64,000 nt of DNA from Baylisascaris procyonis (GCA_037389465.1 JAZARR010000110.1:1369501-1433500); one strand, 5' to 3'. Shown: positions 46,165 through 61,925, counted from the stretch's first letter. Numbers and translations: made by a program. Notes: generated from the sequence alone by a model not told the origin.

Positions 46165-49100
46165 CCTGGCGGCAAAAAATAGTCGCATTTCGTTTTTTTT
46201 TTTTGCATCCGAAATTCTTATATTTCATTCTCATCGTTTCAATTCTTTTATTCCACAATCAACAGTTTAATCTCTTAATTTCATTAATGATGCAAAAATG
46301 CATACGTTAATGACAGGCGTTATTTAATTGCATCTTTTTCTTTTGCATCTAACTGAAAAAAAAATGGAGTAATTTTTTTTACGCAGTTAACAACTTTTTA
46401 TTTTTTATTTTTTTATTTTTTTTTTTTTGAACGCTTTTCCTTCTTTAAATTTTTATGAATATTGGAAATTTGTAACATAGGTGTCCCCTCTCCTTTCCCC
46501 ACCCATCCACTTCATTGAGGAAATTTTTCTAGCATGATCACGTTACAAGTTTATCATTTCTATATGCCCGATGCGCTTTTATAAATAATAAATTTATATA
46601 AGTACAATGCTAAATAATTAAAGATTTGTTCACTTTAGAATTTTTTTTTTTTTTATAATTTCTTCATTAATTTAAAAAGAAATTACAAATAATTATTGAG
46701 TTTAAATAAAATAGATCTTTTGCAATTATTCTTTAGTACACTTGTTGATTAATAAATAGAGCTTACGTTATTGCCAACCGACTGTAAATAATTACCATTC
46801 TCTACTGCAAGTTTTTTTTTTGCCTTCGTCATTGCTAACGATAAATATTTTTCGTTCATTATTCGAACAGGTTGAATTTTTCTATGAAATATTCTCTTAC
46901 AATTCATAAATGAGCCGTTTTAATGAAAGAGTAACATTATTTATCAATCATACTTTTGAATATTTACAACTTTTTCAATTTTTTTTTTTCTATTTCAAAT
47001 TATTTATGGTTTTTTTTAACAGATAATATTTACATAATTAAATGGAAGCAATAGAAATATATAAGAATGAAATAAAACATAAATAAATTGTTATAAAAAT
47101 TAAATATTTTAAATTTATAGTACATTGTATTTTATTTATTAGCAAGATGGCCATCAATATAGCTCATGTGGTATTTCTTTAGTGATGAGGGAAAGAAAAA
47201 AATATCACATATTATAATAAAGAGGGATTAAGATAAGTGACAAATAGTAATATTATCCAGGTCAACTCTTGAAGCTTAAAAAAACTTATTTATATGTTAG
47301 ATTAATGAATCATATTCAATATTTATTAATAATTTATACTAAAATCATTATTGATGCCTATTATTAGATAATGCTGATAATCGCTAATAAAGTTCACCTC
47401 AATTTCTATATAGGCATATTTCTTCTAGAAATAAAATATTTCAATATTATAAAAATTGAAATAATTCTGTTGAAAAAAAAAAGAACTAATAATATACGTA
47501 GTATGAATGATAGATATAAGCTAGATAGAAGTGAATAAAGAATGAAATTATAGCTTAAAATCATTGAGCAATAATTGATGGTAATACTAATTGCTAATGA
47601 GTTCGAATTTGCGAATTTCCGCATTTATCGAATATTTAAATCTAAGCCAGATGAATTTAAGTTTGAGCCGATATTTAAATTTGAGCCTGAACCAGGTCAT
47701 CTTTAACCGAAGATGTCAATAATCGTAGATTTATGTCGGAACTTCGATTACCGTTCAGGAATTCCGGAATTTAACTAATTGAGGTCTAACTGAGGTCTCC
47801 GGATTCGATTTTGAAAAAAAAAATTTTCCGATAATGCCTCAAACAATTATTGCAACATTTTTTATTTTATAGAATCCAGGAGTTTATGAATCATTTGCAA
47901 ATTATTTTTTTGCATTATTCTAAAATTTCAACTAAAATTTTTTTGCATAAAATTTTATTTGAATTTTTCTCAATTGCAATTGTTTGATGAATTTTGCTTA
48001 AAATCGATTGCTTTCATTAAAGAAAAATTCAGGATAATTAGCGTTGATATTTGAAGGCATTTTATCCAGGGTATTAAGGCTTATATCCAGGATATAAGGC
48101 TAATTGGGGAAGGAAGTTATCCAGAAGCATAGGAGATATTGAGGCTAATCCAGGAAGAAAAATTGAAAGCTTTTTAAAGGCTCTATAAGTTGAACATAAA
48201 CTAGAGAAAAACTATGTGAACTATATTGAAAATCATTTCGCTAACAATTCAAATACCACATGCTATAAATTTAACGCATTAATTTTTACCGTAATTTTTT
48301 TGTGTTTTATTTCATTTCTATCAATTTTTATTGATTACATTTAATTTTTAATTTTTATCTAATGCAGTATAGGGTTAGAAATTCTATAGTAGGATATAAT
48401 AAAGTATAGTATGAGTATAGTGAATATTCAATAAGTCGATAATTTTGCCCATATTTTATTTTATTATTTTAAATCGGTTTATTTACAATTGCTTTATTTA
48501 AATAAACAACAATATATTATTTGAAACAAATGGAATGAGGCGTTTTTTTTTTAAAATTTAATGAATGTCATGTCAAATAGCGTCCTTGTCAAAAGTTCAA
48601 CGTAACACTATCAATAAATACGATCAATTTCAGGTCAAGGTACATTGAAATAAATCACCTCTAAGATGACCTCGTTTTTAATATTCGATCGATCAGTGAT
48701 CGTTATTGAATTTTCCCAAATATCAAAACATATTTTATTTCATCGCCAATAAATATTAATTCGATAATATAAGCATATTATTTATTAATGCTTTTTTCCA
48801 CCGATTTCCCCTCCCCGATTCCCCTTGCACCTTTCGAGACGCTCATAATCAAAACAACGCATCGAAATTTAAAAGTACTTAAATATTCTCTGGAATAAAG
48901 CGCAACCAATATGGATGCCATCCCTATATAGAGAACTTTATTGATTAATTTGCCGAATTACCGCTTAAGTTCAAACAAATATTCGCCAAATAGATATTAC
49001 TAATTCCAATAAATATTTACATTTGATAGAAATTCAATTGCGAAAAAAAAAAAGCTCTAAAAATTTACCATCAATAATATAGTGCAGTGAAAGTAGCAAA

Positions 49101-50982
49101 AAAGAACAAATTTTATTTGAATGGAATTTCGTTCTGGATTGATTTTAATTTGCATAATTTGCATTAATTTGCATAACATCCGTGTTTTTTTTTGTTTGTT
49201 TGATTTGCGACCTAATTTTTTTTTTTATTGAAAAATTTTTTTAAAATTGATTACTCTTTTGAAAAAATTTTTTCAAAAATCATGACATCTCACTTGAACG
49301 CATTTCATAGTCGTTTTTTTTTTCTTTCCGATTAAATTGTATTGCGGGCTAACCCTTAAAGAAATTACATTGGTGGATCTAGGTCAATGATCTTGTTTGA
49401 TTCTTAATGGCATTCCAAATCAGTTCTTCCCGTTGAGAATGTACTCTTTTTTTCGCATGAAATATCTTTTTTTTTTTCTTTGAGATATCTCTATTCAAGG
49501 TGCAGATATGTATGTGTGACAACAGCAAAGAATACAGGTGGCATAGATCGTTAGAGAAACAGAAAGGTAGGTAGACACGAAAAAAAAAAATTTTAATCAT
49601 TTATGTTGATAAATATCGTCCTATATAATAATATTAATTACATTTCAAATCGGATTTTTTCTTTTTTTTTGGTGTTTTATTTTCTTCTCATCGGCTTATG
49701 ATTCCACTCATAGCGTAATTACCTCCCAAATGAGTGTTTCTATCACTATGATTTTTTATGAGTGATGATGACCGATGACCAAATATATTATTTAGTCACT
49801 GTTTGGTCATTAATCGATTACAACCATTGGTCACTAATCGAAATTCGATGAGAAACGAATAAGTTTTATTTAACGGATGAAAAAGTTTTTTTTTGTCTTC
49901 TACTGCAACTAGAAAAAAAAAAGCAAAAAAGCGAAGATTGAGTTTCAATTGCATTTTTGATTTGAGGTCAAGGTTCAACCGATCGGCTAGAATTTGTACT
50001 TTTTTTGGAACTATTTAATAGTGCATTGAATTTTTTTCCGGCAGATATGAAGATACGAATTTTTTTTTTCTGCGGTTCAGGTAAAAAAAAAAACCTCCAA
50101 GTAAAGAACTTTTGAATTTAAAATTTCATTTGATTGAAGCATTTTCAACCGAAAAGTTTCAACTTTTAAGAGCGCATGGCACGTTCTAAACCATCAACAA
50201 AAAGCTGAAACTACTATTAAATTATACTTTTTTCTTAACAACTATCATACTTTCTTCTACTATCGTTATTACCGTACATTTTCCTGTCATGCCTACCGTA
50301 TGCCTTTTTCCATCAGTCATTATGGTATTTTGTTTTCATATATCCGCGAAACTTTCAGGCAGTCCTATTATATGCCATAAACAATACTTTGGAATAGTTT
50401 TTAAGCGATAGTTTGCCGTTTACCACCAATCTTTCAATATACAGTTGTAGTTTCAGTTTGTATTACACTCGTTGAAGTCATGCCGTCGTACTTTCTTGTA
50501 AACGGAACTTTGCATAAACAGTGATTGTGGGGGGGGGGGGGGAGAGGAGGAGGGGAACTTCTCAGAGAGCAGTTGCGCAAATTCCTTTTTCTAACCGTGG
50601 TCTTTTTTGATTTCACTTCAAGAAATCTTTATAAATTTTTTGATTTATCGGAGAATTTCCATCGTTTCAATGAGGATTTTTGAGGATAAATTTAGCTTAA
50701 TATTTGGAAATTTCGAAGATCTTTATCTTGTTTCCATTCTCGATTTTTCAAAAAAAAAAAAAAAAAATGGATTTCAATTTTTCAAATCTCTTTTGTTTTT
50801 TTTTTACCAATTTAAATCTCCTCGTTTGGAAATATTATTCTCTGTGCAGCATATATTAATGTAATCAATTTCTTGATTTAATGTCGATTGCAATAATCGC
50901 TTCTTCTGAGTTTACCTTTTGCGTCATAGACTCTTGTTTTGGTGCTTATCATGAGATCATCATGTAACTCTATTATCCAGTG

Positions 50983-50984
<2 letters not shown>

Positions 50985-51031
<47 letters not shown>
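50985..51031. repeat. (AT)n microsatellite
   Basis: About 46 bp of pure AT. Confidence 0.95.
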
Positions 51032-51032
<1 letters not shown>

Positions 51033-52738
51033 GTAAATGCAATGCAACAATCAATAAGACCTTTTATTTTTATATTTATTTATGGAATTGTTAATATCGA
51101 AGAAAGGTGACTAAATATTGATTCGTCGTGTTGCTGAAAGGGCAACATGCGTTTCGATGGGTGGCGCATGCTTCCGAGCACTGAAATAAATGTCAATCCT
51201 AAGGCAAATCCAAAGATGTCTCTATTGGTGTTTGCATATAAGCAAATAAGTAGACAGCGAGCACTTTTGCATTCTTTTGTAATGCAATCAAGTTGCATTG
51301 CAATTTAATGATAGAAGTGTGCAATGTTCATGAATAATCCACATCTTCCTCTCCCGTTCCTCTCTCCCTCTCCTCTCCCTTTTCCTTCTATAAATCATTC
51401 TTTGTGGCAGTTGATCATTATGAACTCACAAAATATAATCGCATTTTTTAAATGCATTTTTGACGCAAATTTTATGCATTTATGCATTTTTGTGCATATT
51501 TTATATCGCATCAATATTTTATCAATACTAACCTGATGATATTTTCAGCTCATTATTTCTTCATCAATGTTTATCATATTTCAGCAGATTATAAACTTTA
51601 TGAATTATATTTGCAGAAATATTTTCGCAGTCTAAATATTTCAATATAAGGGATTATTATAAAGAAGAGAGGAAGAGGATGGGCTTATAAATGCCGGTAT
51701 ACGATATAGAGTAAGAGAATAACTAATAAACACAAATAAGCGATATATGTCGCGACATTTATTCGCCTCCACAAGTTTTTTTTTTCCCTTTTAATCGATG
51801 TTGTATTCGCTTTTATTGCACATTTTCTTAGACGTATATATCGCCGCATTTCCGCTTCAACATTTTCTCTTCGATTGTCATAATATTTCTTGTTTTGTCT
51901 TTAGTTGAATTCATGTCGACTAAGTTGATTGGAATTTTAATATTCATTTTCATGTACGAGAAAATTTGCATTTATGTGAATATTTTTATGATTTAATTTA
52001 TAAAAATGTAGAGAGATTCGACCTATATTTGTCTTCTTCGCTAAAAATCGGTAGGCCGTTGCCTTATTTTATTGTTTCTTCAAAAATTACATCAATTTTT
52101 TTTGGTAATTAGCTAAAATTTAAAAGGAATAAATATTAGCATTAATAAAATTAAATTGAATATTTGCATTAATAAAATCGAAATTCGAATATCGTAAAAT
52201 TTCTCATTTCTTATTGAAAAAAAAATTTTTTTTGCTCTCATTTTTATTCGATTTTTTCTTTTCTCATTTTTTTTTTTGCAAAACTTTTTTCTTTGAAGAT
52301 CATTGTTGGCGATGAAAGTGCAGTTGTACTCTTTTCTTTAAAATATCTACGCATTGAAGAGAATGCTTCGATTTATGTGAATCGATGCCACACAGCATTT
52401 CTTTCACGCTAATTTTGCCTCATCGTCGATTGTGGTTGCATTTTTTCGTTTAATTTTTTTTCTCTCAGAAAAATTTATCTTTTTCCCGAAACGTGAAAAA
52501 AAGTTTCGTAGTCTTTTTTTTACAACGGATTAAAATTTAGGATTCAACTTCATATAGCGATCCAATTTCTTCTCAAATATTACAGAAATATTTCTAATAG
52601 TTTTAATTTTTTTATGAAAATTTTATTAGAAAAGAAAAATTGTTGATTAACTTTTTTCCCTCAAAAACTGCTTTAAATTCACTAAAGTTTTTGTCAATGG
52701 TATAGCGTTCGTATTGTTATACTGAAGCTATCGTTGAG

Positions 52739-52739
<1 letters not shown>

Positions 52740-52824
<85 letters not shown>
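52740..52824. repeat. (AT)n microsatellite
   Basis: About 85 bp of pure AT. Confidence 0.97.
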
Positions 52825-52826
<2 letters not shown>

Positions 52827-53811
52827 AATATCTTCAAAGAGTATGAGTATTTCGATTATTATGCAAGTGAATTTGACTTAAATGATAAATTAATGCTGTA
52901 TCATTAAGAAGTCTTTTTAGATACTTAAATTAGATATTTAAATAGAATATTTACACTTTTTTAGTATTTTTAATTATTTTCTTGTTTATTTTGATATTTA
53001 TATGTTTATATTTCATTTTTTTTTTCAATTATTTTGTACTTTATCGGTTTCCATTATTAAGCTTTTGTACGTTTTTTTGTTTTTTTTTACACTGGAATCA
53101 TGCAATAATTGATTGAAACATTTGAATGAGTAGCATTTGGAAAATTTTTGAAAAAAAAATTAAGTAAACAGCGAAAAAAACAACCGGTTAATGGAATTTT
53201 TAAATGAAATTATTGATTTTTGTGAGCATTAAATCATAAGAACATATAATTTTATAAGAACTAATTTCATGTTGAGAATGAATAAAATTTTTCCCGAGTA
53301 AAAAGGAAAGAAAATTGGATCGTTTACTTTCTCTGTTTTATTTATTTAAACATGAAGAGTACATTGCAAATTACTACATATAGAAGATGCAAAAAAAAAA
53401 AAAAAAATTTGAAGTAGCGTACCAAAAGGGATGAAATAGACTTTATCAAAGGGTTTACTTTTGTTTTCCTCTTATCTGACTGACCGGTTGCATAGATTAC
53501 CAATAAATAATAAAGATGCAAAATAATGTTAAAATATTTAATCAATTCGCATAAATCTTCTAAAAAAAATTCTTCTTCTTTTACGATCTGATTGCTGAAA
53601 AATGAGGAAATGAGCGATATAATATGCATAAAAGTTTTCATCCATTTTTAAATGTTATAGTTTCTTTCAGAGTTGATGAATAATTTCAATGTAAAAATAT
53701 GGTAAAGAAGTTTATTTAAATCAATTTGGAATGAGTTATAGATGTAAAATCGCTAGGAGTTGTTATACGTATATCAAAATTTTGTAATTCTAGCTTCAGC
53801 GATTCGAACGC

Positions 53812-53906
53812 CGGACAGAGAGAAGAGTAGACAGACTGACAGAGAGGCAGACAGGCAGACAGACGGACATACATACATACATGCATACATATATACATAC
53901 ATACAT

Positions 53907-53937
<31 letters not shown>

Positions 53938-53938
53938 G
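53812..53938 (+). repeat. GACA/CATA compound microsatellite
   Basis: GACAGAGAG, then (GACAGGCA), (CATA) and (GACA)n blocks in turn. The open frames rich in TDRQ or CLSVC are repeat artefacts. Confidence 0.95.
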
Positions 53939-56210
53939 GCATAAAAAACTCATGTCTATTGCAAAACTAATATCGAAAACTAATCCCTTCAAAGAAAAAA
54001 AGCAACGAAGTATACAACTTTTTTACAACGAGTTGTATTAATGCATCGATTCACATGCAATTCACGTGTCTGTCTGTATATTTGCGTTGGTGTGCTTATC
54101 GCCTATAATCGATGTTCAAGTCCTCACTAATCAGCTGATTTCATATAGTCGCTGTGTTACGTTGTAGTTTGCTCTTTGTATTATGTATGCATTTTTACTC
54201 ATTCATTGCAATATGCAAATGAATTATTGAAAAGGAATTGACTATCCTATTTTGGCCTTCCTGTCGTCTATATGTTCCCTCCCCTCTCCCCTCCTCATTT
54301 CCCCCCTTTTCTTTAATTTTTTTCACCTTCATATTAATGGCGAATAACAGTTTATATGACTCACCTAAAGCAGAAACCATGTTTTAAATAAAACCGATCG
54401 AATTTCCTGTCGAGAAAAATTTCAATAAAGAGAGAGAGGTTAGAGAAAGATATATATATATGTTGATTTGCTTAATGCAAATTTTTTACTATTTACTCAA
54501 GTGATGCATTTGCATATCTAGTGAAAATACTCGTTATTATTGGATTACAACTTACTGGTGTATCTTTGTATAATCCCTATTTATAATCACTTAATCTACA
54601 TATATCATTAGAATTATGACAGCAATGATTAATTTGTGAAATAAAATAATTACTGCGTAGAATAATTACACAAAATCTATATTATGCAAATTAGACACTT
54701 CAATTATTGAGGAAATATTTTAAAAAAAAGTAATAATAAAAAAAAATATTTAAACAACTTTTACAGTAAATGAAATATTTAAAAATTGTTTGCAGTCATC
54801 ACATCACCTATATCAAAAAAAAAAAACCTTTGCGAACGCCACAAATTATAATACCAACAAAGCGTTTCAATTGATTCAGCGATATTGATTTGCATTTAAA
54901 ATTGCTTCTTTTCACTTTCCTCGTAACCTATCGCCTCGGCTATAGAGATGAATTTTTACAATACGACTAATTATTTATTTAATTATTGATTGATTCCTGG
55001 GTCATTATTGATTATTGATTGATAAGGGGTTATTCGATTACTCATTGATTAATAATCAACAATTCGTCTAATTATTGATCCTCGAATTTCTTTAGGTTGT
55101 TAATTATTGCATTGCATTGCATTGCAATGGGGAAGATTGGTTGCATTGTATATAATCAATTCTACTACTTTTACGCATATCAATACTCAAATTGCTATTG
55201 ACCTTTTCGACAGTAATTTTTACTTATGCGCCTCTCAATATTAATTTTAAACTTATTCAAACTCCAAGTAATTTATATTATGTGTAAAAATCTATATAGA
55301 AATCGCCTCTTTAATTTTGCCTCACATATAAGAAGATTCTAATGGTGAAATAAACTTCTATAAGCATAAATTCCATCTTAACTTTTGCGCACTTGCAAAA
55401 TTGCCTGAGGCGATGACCTTCGATAGAGGTCACATAGTTGTTCTTGTATAGATATTTCAACAACATTCAACGGAACAAAAAAAAAAAAAACCAGCACGCA
55501 CGCGCCGTTTTCATTGGTAAATAGAGCGTCGCAATATACGAATGATTTAATATGCACTATTTATCGCATTGTTCTTCGACCAGTTATTCAAGTTGTTTAG
55601 TCATTTCATTATTCCTTCTCTAATAAATCTTCATCGAACGTCACGTTCTATATTGTTGCTATCCAGTTTTTACATTATTCACCAATTTATTTTAAAAAAC
55701 TTTTCTTTGTTAAAATTGTTTATTGTTGTTTTTGTTTTTTTTTTCATTAATTTTGAGGCGATTTCTAATGCAAATTTTCAAGTGTTGTTATTTGGCAATT
55801 TTTTATTTTACTTATTACTTAAATTAATTTATTCTTGTTGGAAATTTTTTAAATAAATGAGATATTTTTAGATAAACTAAAAGTAAATGAAATATTTTAA
55901 AGATACTTTTTTGTTAACAGATTGCCTTTTTGATTCATCTAACGTTCTATTTTAAGTTCTATTTTATTTTTTTCTTCGGAAAAGAAACCATTGTCTCAAC
56001 TATTCGATTTTCAATCAGCTCAACTATTCTTCTGACAGAATTATATGGGAAAAAATTTGAATAAAGTGAAGTTGGGAGGGATTTTAAAGAGAGAAATCCA
56101 CATTTATATAGCTTCAAATGCTGTCCATTGCATATTTTGAGACGAGTTTTTCAAAGTTGATAGACATAATCTATAGATAACCGTTGTGCTGATTGACAGT
56201 CATCTTTCAG

Positions 56211-56402
56211 ATGGGTGTCACTTCCAAAATTAGATACTTATTGACACCTACGCACAAGTATTCACCAATATTTTCGCTGAGCATTAATTGGCGTTATGAA
56301 TTGTCGATTGAAGTGAATTCCATTAATGCAACAACGTCACCATTTGTGTATTCCACATCGCTACACCCACCCGAGTGTTTAAAATGTTTCTTTTTTTTGT
56401 AA
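56211..56402 (+). CDS. Weak orphan exon candidate, 64 aa frame
   Basis: The frame begins ATGGGTGTCACT directly after a strong acceptor (CATCTTTCAG, 56201-56210) and ends at a TAA that overlaps a GTAAGA donor-like site. The encoded peptide (MGVTSKIRYLLTPTHKYSPI...) is of ordinary composition with one NAT sequon, but matches no family I know. No partner exon was found. It may be chance, a first exon of an unseen gene, or a decayed exon. Confidence 0.2.
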   Translation: MGVTSKIRYLLTPTHKYSPIFSLSINWRYELSIEVNSINATTSPFVYSTSLHPPECLKCFFFL

Positions 56403-56730
56403 GATACTAAACTTCCCATTTTTGATGTAAACGAGTGGATAGCGCGCCAATGAGCTGACACGATATGCGCTTTTTAATTTTATCCACTTGACCAACCAGT
56501 TTCACAGGTCACCGACCACAAATGATATACAAGAAAATGGTCTCAATTTTTTGACTGGCCGAGAACCACTTGCACTTAAATATTTGAGTGTTTTTAGATA
56601 AATCAATTGCTGTAGACTAAAATTTCGATTTGTTTAAAATGAGTGGAAAATTTTCAACACATTTATGTGCGCGAAATTTTTTCCAACATTTATTAATCAA
56701 TGTTAAAAATAATATGTGAATCACTCTATA

Positions 56731-56839
<109 letters not shown>

Positions 56840-57717
56840 CTTCAGAATTCATGTCAATCGCTGGCATTCAATGAATGTTATATTGATGAAAGCTGCATTT
56901 CAGCTGCAATTATGCTGTCTAACTAAATGGCTCTATGAGAGGAGGACATTTGATATAATGGCATAGAAAATGCTAAAATGCTGATTTATTCTAAAATGTT
57001 ATCTCTAATTTTTGAAATTTCGCTAATCTATGCCTAAGCTTGAAAATATATTTATGCTCGGAAATGATGAAAAATTATGAGCAACGATTTTTGAGAATTA
57101 TTGTTGAGTTATTTAGTAAATTGCAATAGTTTTCTTCTTTTTTTTTAATATTGTCACACATATTTATTATCGCTCAAATTTTTTATAAGTGAAAAAAAAA
57201 TTTGTGTTTTTTTTTAAGTGACTGAAATATCGATTGATTTTTTTCGTTTTTTACTTTTTGTATTTGCATACATCTACAATTTAACATTTAACATTTTTAA
57301 ATTGTTGCATAATTTATTCATCCGAGTCGAAATTAGTAAAAATCGATTTGTAATAGTTAAAAAACTAAAGGTTTTTTTCATTTTTCTTTTTTATGCAGAA
57401 AAAAAAAAATTCTGAAAATTTTTTTACCGCCGGAAATTTCCGTAAATGTTGCATTGGATTTCTTTGCAAAAAATATTGCAATTATATATTGCAAGCATAG
57501 AACAATTGATGAGGAATGAGTATATTGCATACTCTTGATAAAGTGCAATGACAAAACCGATTGAACAACAGAAATATATTCGGTTGTTGGCGTAACGCCA
57601 ACACCCAATATAAGCTGCATCGAGTTTGCACAATGGAGGTGCGCGCTTTTACTAAAAAAAATTATTGCTTATGAAGCAGTTCGCTTTTCTTTGTGTTTTT
57701 TTTTTTTTCTGAATACC

Positions 57718-57835
57718 TTGCAAAGAAAAAGGTATCCAGAAAAAGATTTCTTTGCAAAAAAGAATATCCAGAAAAATGTATATTTGCAAAGAAAGGGTAT
57801 CCAGAAAAAGGCATCTTTGCAAAGAAAAACGCGCC
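57718..57835 (+). repeat. 33-bp minisatellite, ~3.5 copies
   Basis: TTGCAAAGAAAR...GGTATCCAGAAAAA units start near 57718, 57752, 57784 and 57817 (periods 34, 32, 33). The average period is a multiple of three and the plus-strand frame stays open (FAKKGYPEKGIF-like repeats of 11 residues), but there is no start or splice context to support a gene. Confidence 0.85.
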
Positions 57836-59318
57836 GCAAAAGTGTGAAATTTTAAAATTTATAAATTTGAAATAGTAATACGAATATTTGAAGCGTTAAG
57901 CCTTTGGGTAAATTTACTAGCACAATCGATAGACGCTTCATTGTGTTACTTTAGAGCTTAGTATAGTTTTCGTTTAAAAGGTGTTGTGCCTATATTTTAT
58001 GCCTCAGGCGATCTTATTTAATTCGATGAAGATTTTGCACGGTAATGTTAGTGTTGAATGAAATATTTGTTACTCATTAAGGTGACATTACGCCTTTTCC
58101 GATTTTCGGAGCTTTTTTTTTGCAATCCGGTTTTTATCCATTCCGTTTCCGGTAATTTGCATTTTTTTTTTTTGTATTACGGTCTTTGAAATGTTAGATG
58201 CATTTTAATGATGATAACGTTAGTGTGTAACTGCAAGAAAAGCGCATTTAGAAGCACGCGTCATCGTGATGCCCCTACACTCTTCAAGCACGCCCCAATC
58301 AACTGATCGATGCGAGTCGCATTTTCTTCGCTTTCGCATTCGACTAGGACCATTGCCCTGAACGGCTTATCCATTCCACTTCATAACCGCTTTTACTCTT
58401 AAACTTTATGTTATTGTTTAATGAAAACTCATCGAAGAATAAGGTAAATAAAATTAAAAGTATGTAATAAATGAATGTTTTTGACGGAATAATATGTGGA
58501 GGATTTGGATGAATTTGGATTGGGAAGATGAGGAATGAGTAATAAAGACGTAAAACGAGAGATGAGTAGTGTAGATATTGCGTATGTAAGATATTTTATG
58601 CTCACCATTTAATTAATTCTAATTATGAATAATATGAGATTCTGTTATTGTTCCATTTTTATGTCTATATTCAAATGCTTATTGATGTGAATAACTCTTT
58701 AATGTTTGTCAGTGTAATAATGTACGAAATAAATGAGTCAACCAACCAAATAGATAGGATTGTGACGGAAAAGATTCTTTAAAGACGGGATCCGGAATCA
58801 CTTAGACTTTTTAGCGTTTTTCGGAAGAATTGTTAAATCGTTAGAATTCCGAGGCTCCGGAGCCGGAATTCATCTGTAGCTGCAACGCTTAGCAATTAGC
58901 ATTTAAATTTAGCAATATAGGAAAATGTTTCGAAAGAATGGGCTCACTTTGATGTCAGAAAAAATATGAATGCTACAGAGGGAGCTAACCTGTCGTTATA
59001 GGCTGCTAGAGCGAGCGGAGAAAGAATGAGAGGAATAGGTAGCAATTTGCATATGCAAATTTTTGTGTTTTGAATTTTTTTTTTTTTTAAAAAAATCAAT
59101 ATCTGATGAATTGTATCAATTGTCTATGTTTTCAGCGGTCTTTTAAAGTGTATTAAAGAATCGCTAACTTTATATGCTTTCATTGTTTTAGTATTTTACT
59201 ATATGCAGTAAGCTGGTAACAAAGAAATGTTCATTTCACTTCATTACTTTATAGGTAACAAAGAAATGAAAAGAAATTTTACCGGTACCTTTCATCCCAC
59301 TCAATCATATCTACCTGT

Positions 59319-59372
59319 CTCTCTCTCTCCCTCTCTCCTTCCCCTTCCCTCTCTCTCTCATATACTCTCTAC
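59319..59372 (+). repeat. CT-rich microsatellite
   Basis: About 50 bp of CTCTCTC/CCCTTCC pyrimidine sequence. Confidence 0.9.
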
Positions 59373-59812
59373 CTTATTATGAGCAAAATAGATTTTAAAA
59401 ATTTCATTTTTTTCCTGGCGACACTCTAATTAATAAATGGCATATTTTTCACACTGCTAAACGGTATTAAAGTCTGAAATAGAATTTTTTTTTTTTTTTT
59501 TTTGAATGAATGAAATCAAAATCTAAAAGTGCATCATATATCTCTCTGATTAATACTAAATAGTTTAATGTGAATATTTGCCGATTGATCGCTTCTCTCA
59601 AATTCACCTTAATTATGAAGTATACAAATGGTTGTGTATTGTTTAATGCTATTTTCAACTCTTTTTCTTTCTTTTTTTTTTTCGTGTGTAAATTTCATAT
59701 TTAAGGATTGATTGCAAGTAATAGGCCAATTAAGGGTGACAGCAATTTGTTTTTCTAGTATATTGGAGGTTATCGCTTAATCCTATTATCCTGCTTGATA
59801 TTAATATAGCAT

Positions 59813-60068
<256 letters not shown>

Positions 60069-60518
60069 CGAATCAGTTTTTAGTCGTCATATCCTATTCG
60101 TCGAAAATGATTACAATTAAAAAATATTTAAGTTTTTGCAATTTTATCGAACTTTTTTTAAAAAAAAAAAAATTTCCCATTAGAAATGCTATTTTCTCCT
60201 AACGCGCTCCAGGCAGTAGAATTGGATCGCATATAAATAAGCGCTTTTTAGAGGTTTTATTCCATCGCATTTTTTTCATGCATTAATAAAAAAAAAAAAA
60301 TTTATTTTTATTCAACATTACATATAAATAGGCGTTACGAACAAGTTTTCATTGATCATCAAAAATACCCCATTATTATTCAACATTAAGTGCGATATTA
60401 GATATCAGTAGTTACAATACTAGTTACGCTATTCGCAAAGGTATTCAATACGAAGTATTATCGTTCCGCTCATCACCATATCATTTCCGTATCCCCTTCT
60501 TTACATTGTGAACACGAT

Positions 60519-60547
60519 TTTATTTATTTATTTATTTATTTATTTTT
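60519..60547 (-). repeat. (AATAAA)n tail, possible third LINE-like relic
   Basis: On the minus strand (AAAT)n follows CATTCGTAGGCT...TTCATTGA, faintly like the ends of the fragments at 17205 and 44118 (TTTATTCGTAACGG...ATTGATTGA). Too short to be sure. Confidence 0.3.
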
Positions 60548-61857
60548 TCAATGAATTCAGTGAGGATCATTGTAGCCTACGAATGAGCACTCTAATTACC
60601 TATACGAAATAATTACAAATTCCCTTATAAGAAATATTGCCGTATAAAATAACACTTCTAAAAAGTTAGTATTTAAAAGAAATAGTACTTATAAGAAATA
60701 ATTTTTAATAATAATATTCATAAGAAATGATAGTTATAAGAAACAGCAATTATAACAAAGAGTATTTATAACGTGTATAATAGTAATGAGAAATAATATC
60801 TATGAGAAGAAATGCTTCTAAGAAATAATGCTTACAAGAATTTTTATATATAGGAAATAATATTTATAAAAGATATTTCTTATAAAAAAAATAGTAGATT
60901 TAGAGGATAAACAGATATATTTGATATATTTAAAAGTATTCAATTAAATCGTTTTCTTTTCCCTCTAGTGCTATTCACTCTTTATGATCATCAAAGAAAT
61001 CATTGTAAAATTTATGTAATCATCAATTCACGCAAATGTAGAGTTTTTTCTTTAGACGAACGTCCACAATGGTGCCAGCCGGTGTCCATTGGGGCCAGTC
61101 GTTGAGGTTGGTTGGCATCGACGATAGGAGCGACGCTTGTGCAATTCAATGCAAACTGCTATTCATTTGGTTACATACACATTGATCTGCGCAAACAACG
61201 AGGAAAATCTGACGGAAGAATGTGCTCTTTTTTTTTTCGAGTTCATTGAACTGCAATTTGCCTTACGATGCGTTTATAGAGCTAAGTGGATGACGATGAC
61301 TTATTTAGACTAAGGGTCATGTTTTTTAAAAGTACATAAATGCACTTAACGCATCATGTGATTCTAGATCGGTACGACGAGGTACCGCGAAATTTTTGAC
61401 GCATTTCCTTTAAATCGGTGCATAGTGGTGTTTGTTGACACACCTTAGTTGACAGCCTCAATTAACCTCTAGTTCTCACCTTTTTGTCTCTTTTTTTCTG
61501 CGAGATAAGATTTATTTTAAAAATTATTAATCATTAGTGTATTGTTATAGCTTTGATAACTGTTGTTTGATTTTTGATGCGCATAGAATATGTGTAATAA
61601 TAAAGGTGCAACTAAGATATCATAGAGTAAATGGAATATCATTTCCACATTCCTTGGAAAGTTTCTTCTTTGATGCGCACTTCAACAACTTCATCTATAT
61701 ACTTATTTCTCTAATATCTTTTAGTTTTCCTTCATCCTGATCTTTGTACTCATAATGTGCAAAAAATTTATTTTCTTCTTGAATAAATATGGTGATATTC
61801 TTGCTATCTTTCTCTAGTATACACTATTAAGCTTAGAAAAATAGGCGGCCAAGAAGA

Positions 61858-61925
61858 AAAGGAGGCGGTTGGAGAAGGGAGGGGAGGGGGGAGGCTGCAG
61901 AGGAGAGATAAGGAGGTAGCGGGGT
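61858..61925 (+). repeat. G-rich polypurine tract
   Basis: GGAGGCGG, GGAGGGGAGGGGGGAGG and related sequence with hardly any pyrimidine over ~65 bp. Confidence 0.8.

Noticed and set aside
53716..54041. Open frames rich in TDRQ or CLSVC
   Set aside because: They translate the GACA/CATA microsatellite.
57693..57875. 60-aa frame with 11-residue repeats
   Set aside because: The repeat keeps frame only on average (periods 34, 32, 33) and there is no start, stop or splice context for a gene.
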